From assembly GCA_910587545.1 (NCBI GenBank), contig CAJUMI010000073.1, positions 1 to 13,019 on the forward strand: DNA of 13,019 nt. The letters are read 5' to 3'. Numbering within the stretch: the stretch's first letter is position 1; each line of letters opens with the position of its first letter. Below, in pieces: positions 8,049 through 13,019 of this stretch. Under the pieces are notes generated by a model, which was given only the letters and a program-made list of their open reading frames with translations, did not search any database and was not told where the DNA came from. This DNA comes from an uncultured Muribaculaceae bacterium. Its GTDB lineage: Bacteria; Bacteroidota; Bacteroidia; Bacteroidales; Muribaculaceae. The translations under genes and the position numbers were made by a program.

Positions 8049-9679
8049 ATGAAAAAATTCTCTCTGTCATAATATTCTCCCTCTCGCTGCTAGTGTTCGG
8101 CTCATGCGGCGACCGCCGCGTAGACGCCGTCCTCAACGATGCCGACACCCTGATGTTCAGCCGTCCCGACTCCGCTGTGGCCATGCTCGACAGTCTCGAT
8201 CTCAGTTCGGCATCCCGCTTTCAGCGCGCCCGCCATGCCCTGTTGCTCACCAAAGCGTGTTCAAAAAACAATTGCCGTGTTGCCGACGACTCGCTCATCT
8301 CGCTTGCCGTCAACGAATTTAGCGGGCGCGCCGACAGCCTCGAGACTCAGGCTATCTTCTATCGTGGTTATGTGCTCAACAACCGTCGGGATTATTCCTC
8401 CGCCCTTATCTCGCTGATGGAAGCGGTCGACCGCGCCGCCGAGACCGGCGACGAATTCTACCGCGCCATGGCCTACCGCGAACAGGCCGACATCTATTAC
8501 TCTCTGTTGGCTCACTCTAAGCGATGCGAGTTGTCTCTCCTCGCCGCCCGATATTTCGATCTAGCGAACAAACCGCTACATGCTGCGTGGGAGAAAGTTT
8601 CGGCTGCATTTTCTTATACAAAGATTCAGAAGCCGGATAGTGCGATTGAGGTTTTACAGGAAGTCATGCCATCGGTTTTTGCGTCGGATGATATTATGCT
8701 GAAAGCTGATTGGTTCAAAACAAAGGCATTCGCGCAATATTCAAAAGGAGATGATAGAGGAGTGATTAATTCTTACTTGAATGTCAATGATTTGGGAGTT
8801 GACTTGGAAACCTTCGACAATTTTATCAAGGGTTTGTCATACAGGGGACTCGGACTTGGCGACAGTGCGGAGCTGTGTCTGCGAAAAGCGTCTGTTAATT
8901 CGAAGAATGCAATTGATTCTCAATGTGTTTACAAACTCAGATCATTGCTGAATGAAGATCGGGGCAATATTGAGCAAGCGCTTGAAGATGCAAGGTCGTA
9001 CGATTATTCGTCACACTCCAATAAAGATCATATACTGACTCAGTCTTATACCGCCTCTTTGGTTGATCACTATTCAGATTTGCTGTACAAAAGGACGATA
9101 CAGCGTGAACGAGATCGAATCTTTTCTACATTAATAATTGTGATTTTTGTAATCACCATAGTCGTTATGGTTGTAATCCGGCGTTTTCAGTCTGAGAAGC
9201 ATAGGTTGAATTTAGAAAGTCTGAAAGCTAAAATTGACAGCCTCGAGCTGACAAGTAAAGAAATTTTGCAGAATCTCTCGCATGTTAATGCAGAAAACTA
9301 TATTCTTAGTGATGCGTATTACTCTTGGCTCAGGACCTATAAAAAGGTAAGTAATGATTTGTTTTTTATCAGCTCGCAGGATAATGCGATATCAAAACTT
9401 CTGTGCCAAAATGGTGAGACGTTTGTGTTGTTGGAAAGCATTGCCAATGCTACCAAGGACGATATCATGACACGCTTTCGCCAATTGCCTGTCAAACTCA
9501 GTCAGAGCAATTACAATCTGGCGCTTCTTATGTTCCTTGACTTTTCTCCGCAAGCGATATGCGCTATATTAAAACTTAATTCGGTGAAGACATTCTCGGT
9601 GTATAAACATCGTTTGAAAGTCTTGTTGAAAGAGATAGACCCCAACGATGTTTCTGAATTTTTGTCATATTTTGAGTGA
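8049..9679 (+). CDS. Membrane-bound TPR lipoprotein-type regulator with C-terminal HTH; apparent -1 frameshift after the start
   Basis: Likely a sensor-regulator: a periplasmic tetratricopeptide-like domain, one transmembrane helix, a cytoplasmic coiled coil and a DNA-binding tail. The frame is open from 8052 to the TGA ending at 9679 but has no ATG near its start, only TTG 7994 or GTG 8000 inside the palindrome. ATG 8049 is followed by A6 (8052-8057); with A7 it would read MKKILSVIIFSLSLLVFGSC, a perfect lipoprotein signal with lipobox FGSC. As written, ATG 8049 gives only seven codons. Helical repeats span about residues 25-350 (e.g. FYRGYVLNNRRDYSSALISL). A hydrophobic helix (STLIIVIFVITIVVMVVI, about 360-378) precedes a coiled coil (about 380-412). 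The C-terminus (QLPVKLSQSNYNLALLMF, then LKLNSVKTFSVYKHRLKVLL) resembles the LuxR-like HTH of Bacteroides TPR regulators. The corrected protein has 543 residues. Base composition falls sharply near 8570. Confidence 0.8.
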
Positions 9680-9700
9680 TTTTTATGGCTAATTTTCGCG

Positions 9701-9731
9701 TGTAATCCTGATGTAATCATTTTTACATTTG
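9701..9731 (+). promoter_or_regulatory. Operator-like TGTAATC repeats and a TGTAA-N6-TTACA dyad overlapping a -7 box
   Basis: TGTAATC occurs at 9701-9707 and 9712-9718, 11 bp apart (one helical turn), and again at 9788-9794. The second copy forms a perfect dyad TGTAA (9712-9716), N6, TTACA (9723-9727). The dyad overlaps TACATTTG (9724-9731), a match to the -7 consensus TAnnTTTG; no good -33 is seen. A further TTACA lies at 9843-9847. The 203-nt gap between the regulator and the DUF3244-like gene holds nothing else I can support. A binding site for the upstream regulator is an inference. Confidence 0.3.
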
Positions 9732-9882
9732 TTAGCGTTTATAACGTGGTTGTTGTCAGTAGTATAGCCGGTATATTCTGCAATAGATGTAATCGAAAGT
9801 AGTATGAATTTTCCTTGCATCAAATATTGTGAAACACTAATTTTACATCACCAATATTAACAACTTAATCATCTGATCGACC

Positions 9883-10174
9883 ATGAAACCGATGCTGAAA
9901 TTTTTATTTGCCTTAGCGATGACATTTGTAGTTTTTCCGGCTATTGCTGATGACAATAGCTCCGTTCCTATTCACGTGGAGGAACAGCCAGCCCCCCCGT
10001 CCGAATAAGCCTTATGCGCCCTCGCGTGTACGTATAAGTGCATATGTCGACGGCGATGCGGTCGTCGTGTCTTCGACAATCAGCGTTATGGTTCAGGTCA
10101 CGGTTACCGATCAGCTGACGGGCGACTGTCCTTACAAACTGCACAAAATAATAATTTTGTTATATTGGGTCTAA
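9883..10174 (+). pseudogene. DUF3244-like small secreted protein, frameshifted at a C7 tract
   Basis: ATG at 9883 encodes a clear signal peptide (MKPMLKFLFALAMTF, VVFPAIA, then DDNSS) and a short proline-rich stretch, HVEEQPAP. The frame then stops at the TAA at 10006-10008. At the C7 run (9992-9998) removing one C restores RPNKPYAPSRVRISAYVDGDAVVVSS, VMVQVTVTDQLTG, in the frame that closes at 10172-10174. That beta-strand-rich pattern is typical of the DUF3244 family of small exported Bacteroidales proteins with an Ig-like fold; their role is unknown. After TDQLTG the sequence loses similarity (CPYKLHKIIILLYWV), so the last strands of the domain are also missing. The intact length would be near 115-125 residues; about 97 codons remain. 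It lies between the TPR regulator and the lipoprotein genes. Confidence 0.65.
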
Positions 10175-10279
10175 AGATAAGGCGGTGCTTACAATACGAT
10201 TATTAGTAGACCTCATTTTCCCATGATCATAATTATTGGGTATCTAATCTGTGCTATTTATTTTAGTTCCATAATAGTA

Positions 10280-10391
10280 GGAGGGTGTTACAGATATCAA
10301 AAATTGCCAATAGCTGCCAAAAGATACCGATTGGTAATCAATGATTTATAAAGCCCATTTAGCCAAATTTGGTAGTTCTGCAACACCCTCC
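10280..10391 (+). repeat. 112-nt element closed by a 15-bp inverted repeat, with inner hairpins
   Basis: GGAGGGTGTTACAGA at 10280-10294 pairs with TCTGCAACACCCTCC at 10377-10391 at 14 of 15 positions; the single mismatch is A10290 against C10381. Inside are TTGCCAAT/ATTGGTAA (one wobble pair) and the perfect palindrome CCAAATTTGG. It ends 18 nt before the likely ATG at 10410, so it could be a folded 5' leader RNA or a small inverted-repeat element. No target-site duplication is visible. The rest of the gap 10175-10409 shows nothing I can support. Confidence 0.6.
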
Positions 10392-10409
10392 GATAAAAGT
10401 ATTCTAATT

Positions 10410-11495
10410 ATGCAATCCAAACATTATCGCAAACTACAAGTTGGTGTAATCGCGCAGTTGTTTCTGCTGATATCATGGGGCTGCAGTGATAGCCGCAGCT
10501 TTTTTGTGTCAGAAGTCAATGAAGTGGCCGAACCCGAGGAAGTAATTGATCTCGATCTGGAAAAAGTTGAGACAGACAATGCATACTCTCATTTTTTTGC
10601 TGTGTATGATTCATTGTTGATCTCATGCCGCCCAAATTCAAATGGTGATATTTTTTATGTGACCGATCTTAACAATGACGAATTATTGGGATCGTTTCTG
10701 AAGAGGGGCGAAGGTCCGACAACGTACCTGGGTTTGAATCCGATTACGAGGATAGAACGTAAGAATGGCGATCTGGTAACCTTGACCTATGAGTCGGTAA
10801 AACGCGAATTGATTGAATGGAACATTACAAAGACGCTTGAGTCCGGTCGCGACTCCGTAATCCGACTCGGAAACTATGGCAACTCAAATGATTTAGGGTT
10901 GACATATAGCGGCATATACATGATATCGGACTCAACATATCTTGGATATACGCCCTCTTTTTATGATAAAAAAGTGTATCTGCATCCGATATTTTCAGTC
11001 CTTGATGATCGTGGAAACTCTCCTGCGAAAAACTTCTCATTTGTCAGAGAAGATTTTTCGATTGAAGAAGCGGCAGAAGCAACGAAGTCTATTTTTTCCG
11101 GGGTTTGGAGTCTCAGCCCCGATAACACAAAAATTGTCCATGTAATGAATTGCCTTGAGCAAATCAATATTATTGATTTGGATAGCTGTGGGGTTAGATC
11201 TTATAGAGTGGACGGATCTCCCGATGAATCGCTGTTCAAGACAGATATGAAGAAGGCCGACTACCAATATCATCATGTGGTATGCAACGATAACGCTATT
11301 TATACATTGTATCATGGGGATGATTGGGATGATTTTAGTGGTTGCATGTGGCTGCATGAATATGATTGGAATGGCAATTTTAAGAAGAAATATCGATTAC
11401 CGCTCCCAATAATGTGTCTTTGGCTCGATCCGTCATCTGATACTCTTTACGGTTATTACTATCCCGAAGACGCGATATACAGATTGAAGATTTAG
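10410..11495 (+). CDS. BF3164-like (TolB-type beta-propeller) lipoprotein
   Basis: A 361-residue exported lipoprotein of unknown function. ATG 10410 is chosen over an in-frame upstream ATG at 10341 because it directly opens a signal peptide (MQSKHYRKLQVGVIAQLFLL) followed by ISWGC, with Cys25 as the probable lipidated residue. The upstream start would also lie inside the stem-loop element. The mature part has repeated propeller-like blades: IDLDLEKVETDNAY, LLGSFLKRGEGPTTYLGLNP, SGVWSLSPDNTKIVHV, WLHEYDWNGNFKKKYRLP, and the closing DTLYGYYYPEDAIYRLKI. The GEGP motif and the final strand are typical of BF3164-family lipoproteins. It appears intact, unlike the genes on both sides. Such proteins often sit beside NVEALA peptides and TPR regulators in Bacteroidales, as here. 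Binding partner or ligand is unknown. Confidence 0.8.
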   Translation: MQSKHYRKLQVGVIAQLFLLISWGCSDSRSFFVSEVNEVAEPEEVIDLDLEKVETDNAYSHFFAVYDSLLISCRPNSNGDIFYVTDLNNDELLGSFLKRGEGPTTYLGLNPITRIERKNGDLVTLTYESVKRELIEWNITKTLESGRDSVIRLGNYGNSNDLGLTYSGIYMISDSTYLGYTPSFYDKKVYLHPIFSVLDDRGNSPAKNFSFVREDFSIEEAAEATKSIFSGVWSLSPDNTKIVHVMNCLEQINIIDLDSCGVRSYRVDGSPDESLFKTDMKKADYQYHHVVCNDNAIYTLYHGDDWDDFSGCMWLHEYDWNGNFKKKYRLPLPIMCLWLDPSSDTLYGYYYPEDAIYRLKI

Positions 11496-11740
11496 GATAT
11501 TGACGGACCTTATATTTGTGGTCATATATCCTCTTTCGGTTAAGTTCGTAAAATAAATATAAGATTGAAATAATATATAAGATAGCTATAATCCTATATG
11601 AAAATGAAGAATAAAGGGTTTATCTACTTGAAAATCGTATGTCAACTCGCTTTTCAACGAGAAAGAAACACCCGAACGCCTAACGGTCTACGGGTATATT
11701 AAATAACATTTTTATCAACTTTAATTAATTTCAACAAATC

Positions 11741-12001
11741 ATGAAAAAGAATTTTTTTGTAATCGCAACAGTTGTAGCTATGGGTGCAACGGCCTTTTTC
11801 GGAAAACAGGTGTTTTCTAATCCCAACGAATGAATGAGCGACGTCCAACTCGCCAATATCGAGGCCTTGGCGTCAGGAGAAGGCTCCTCGTTTTCATGCG
11901 GGTGGGAATATGGTAAAGATGACCATGGATGCGTCCGCTATGTGTGCATTAAAGACGGAAAGGGCAATAACTGTCAATGTGGAGATGTAGATTATAAATG
12001 A
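11741..12001 (+). pseudogene. NVEALA-family cysteine-rich exported peptide with an in-frame TGA
   Basis: ATG at 11741 gives a signal/leader (MKKNFFVIATVVAMGATAFF, then GKQVFSNPNE). A TGA at codon 31 (11831-11833) follows, then in the same frame MSDVQLANIEALASGEG, SCGWEYGKDDHGC, VRYVCIKDGKGNNCQCGD, to the TGA at 11999-12001. LANIEALASGEG is the family hallmark (consensus NVEALA followed by SGE). The tail has five cysteines. The 86-codon length fits the family, whose function is unknown; the leader-hallmark-Cys-rich layout resembles secreted or modified peptides. TGA is used as a normal stop elsewhere (dipeptidase, TPR gene), so recoding is unlikely. An ATG directly after the TGA would give a tail without a leader. 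The preceding 245-nt gap (11496-11740) contains only an isolated TATATTTG box at 11511-11518 and no supported gene. Confidence 0.75.
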
Positions 12002-12061
12002 AAGTAAGCAATACAGGGCAATTCTGTAATAGATTGGCCTGCATTTAAAATTAGATTAATA

Positions 12062-12993
12062 ATGAACAACGTCAGATTATACAGCAGTTTTATTTAGCTT
12101 TCTTCATGTAGGGAAAGCATGGAAAGTAACGATAACCTGACGATTATCTACCCGAATGTCTCGTTTGACAATGAGGTTGACGACAAAGTAGAGCTGTCGG
12201 CGGTGTTCCCGTCATATCGGATCATCAAGTTGGAAACACTGCCGGAAAGCTTGATAGGAGGGCCCAATACAAAAGTGATCAAGCATGGAAACATGTTCTA
12301 TGTGCGGTCGATAAATGAAGTGCTTGTATTTGACGAAGACGGAAAGTTTGTCAAAAAACTGAGTCGACTTGGATCAGGTCCGAGCGAATATGCTCGTGTG
12401 CTTGACTTCGATGTGGTCGGTGACGGACGTAATGAGCTATGGGTATCGGCAGAAGACGGCATACATCGGTATGACTTGAATACGTTGAATTATAAAGGGA
12501 AAATGCAGCCTGACTTCTATGTCAGCCGGCTCAAATATATCGGTAACGGCAGTTTCATTGCAGACACGCCTGAAGATGAGGTTTTCAAGATTATTGATAT
12601 GGCCGGAAATGTTGAATCATCGTTCTTTAAAAAAGATCTGGCAAATTCATTGACAATGCATGTAGACTTCATATAGATCCTGAACACAAAAAAATCCTTC
12701 ATCAACTACAAAGTTCCAATGACGCGATATATTATGATCCTGAAAATTCGGAATGGGGCATGACAAAGCTCGTTAGTGATCGACCCGGATTGCTCACAGC
12801 CGATGATAACCGCGATGCCTATGAAGCCAAAGGTTACTTTGATATGATACCTTATATTACCGAAATTTATGATCAGATATTATGTTCACGGTCAGTTGGC
12901 GATAAGTCTATCATGATCATGCTCTGTCCTGATAATAAATGGAAAATGGTGCTTATAGATGGCGATAAGAGCTTGTTTAAAAACGATTGTTAA
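12062..12993 (+). pseudogene. 6-bladed beta-propeller lipoprotein, interrupted by a TAG and a frameshift
   Basis: ATG at 12062 starts MNNVRLYSSFI, meets an in-frame TAG at 12095-12097, and continues LSSCRES, so the stop falls just before a good lipobox (LSSC). The downstream frame then shows the 6-bladed propeller start typical of Bacteroidales: YRIIKLETLPESLIGG, KVIKHGNMFYV, VLVFDEDGKFVKKLSRLGSG, PSEYARVLDFDV. It ends at a TAG at 12674-12676. From about 12665 frame 1 carries LHIDPEHKKILHQLQSSN, YYDPENSEWGMTKLV, GLLTADDNRDAYEAKGYFDM and IPYITEIYDQIL to the TAA at 12991-12993. Total coding-like length is about 310 codons, shorter than the usual 370-400, so a deletion between the parts is possible. 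Internal re-start at ATG 12119 would give an unanchored cytoplasmic fragment. Function of the family is unknown. Confidence 0.7.
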
Positions 12994-13019
12994 CAGAAGT
13001 GAGTTTTCGGAGAGTAATT

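Noticed and set aside
11598..11702. 34-codon frame beginning MKMKNKGFIYLK ahead of the NVEALA gene
   Set aside because: No hydrophobic core of signal-peptide type, no family resemblance, no promoter or ribosome-binding site; too short to support.
12010..12030. TACAG/CTGTA hairpin after the NVEALA gene as a terminator
   Set aside because: A 5-bp stem without a T-run is too weak.
11831..12097. Alternative genetic code or selenocysteine/readthrough at in-frame stops
   Set aside because: TGA and TAA end intact genes here normally, and the in-frame stops in the window are of all three kinds (TGA, TAA, TAG), which fits mutation better than recoding.
1..13019. tRNA, rRNA, CRISPR array, transposase or integrase
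   Set aside because: No cloverleaf, rRNA-like block, regularly spaced repeats or transposase/integrase motif was seen on either strand.

Overview
The window looks like a chromosomal segment of a gut Bacteroidales, probably Muribaculaceae-like. The lineage call rests on protein families (NVEALA peptide, BF3164-type lipoprotein, 6-bladed beta-propeller lipoprotein, DUF3244-like secreted protein, membrane TPR/HTH regulator, C69 dipeptidase), on promoters of the Bacteroidales TTTG / TAnnTTTG type, and on weak Shine-Dalgarno sequences. No search could be run, so the family-level placement is inference. All supported genes are on the plus strand.

Positions 1-2702 are a decaying polymorphic-toxin (Rhs) cassette array. 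It holds the tail of one toxin (to 335), a membrane-anchored putative immunity gene with a frameshift (361-1061), an orphan mini-Rhs with its own promoter and signal peptide that ends in an AHH-type HNH nuclease and carries a frameshift plus an in-frame TAA (1223-1950), and a putative immunity gene broken by several frameshifts (1981-2702).

Positions 2850-7961 are an intact, GC-rich two-gene block, probably one operon. The first gene is a 1147-residue AddA/RecB-like helicase-nuclease and the second is a secreted C69-family dipeptidase 24 nt downstream. No AddB-like partner is in the window.

Positions 7962-12993 form a regulator plus secreted-peptide/lipoprotein cluster. A 27-bp-arm palindrome and a promoter precede a lipoprotein-type TPR regulator with one inner-membrane helix and a C-terminal HTH. 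Then come a frameshifted DUF3244-like secreted protein, a 112-nt element closed by a 15-bp stem, an intact BF3164-like lipoprotein, a cysteine-rich NVEALA peptide with an in-frame TGA, and a 6-bladed propeller lipoprotein with an in-frame TAG in its signal peptide and a later frameshift. The likely theme is a membrane sensor controlling small exported peptides and surface propeller lipoproteins of unknown function.

Four of the frameshifts fall in homopolymers (A6, T8, A6, C7). The two long central genes are clean. This pattern could be real gene decay, phase-variable tracts, or residual indels from long-read assembly; the sequence alone cannot decide.
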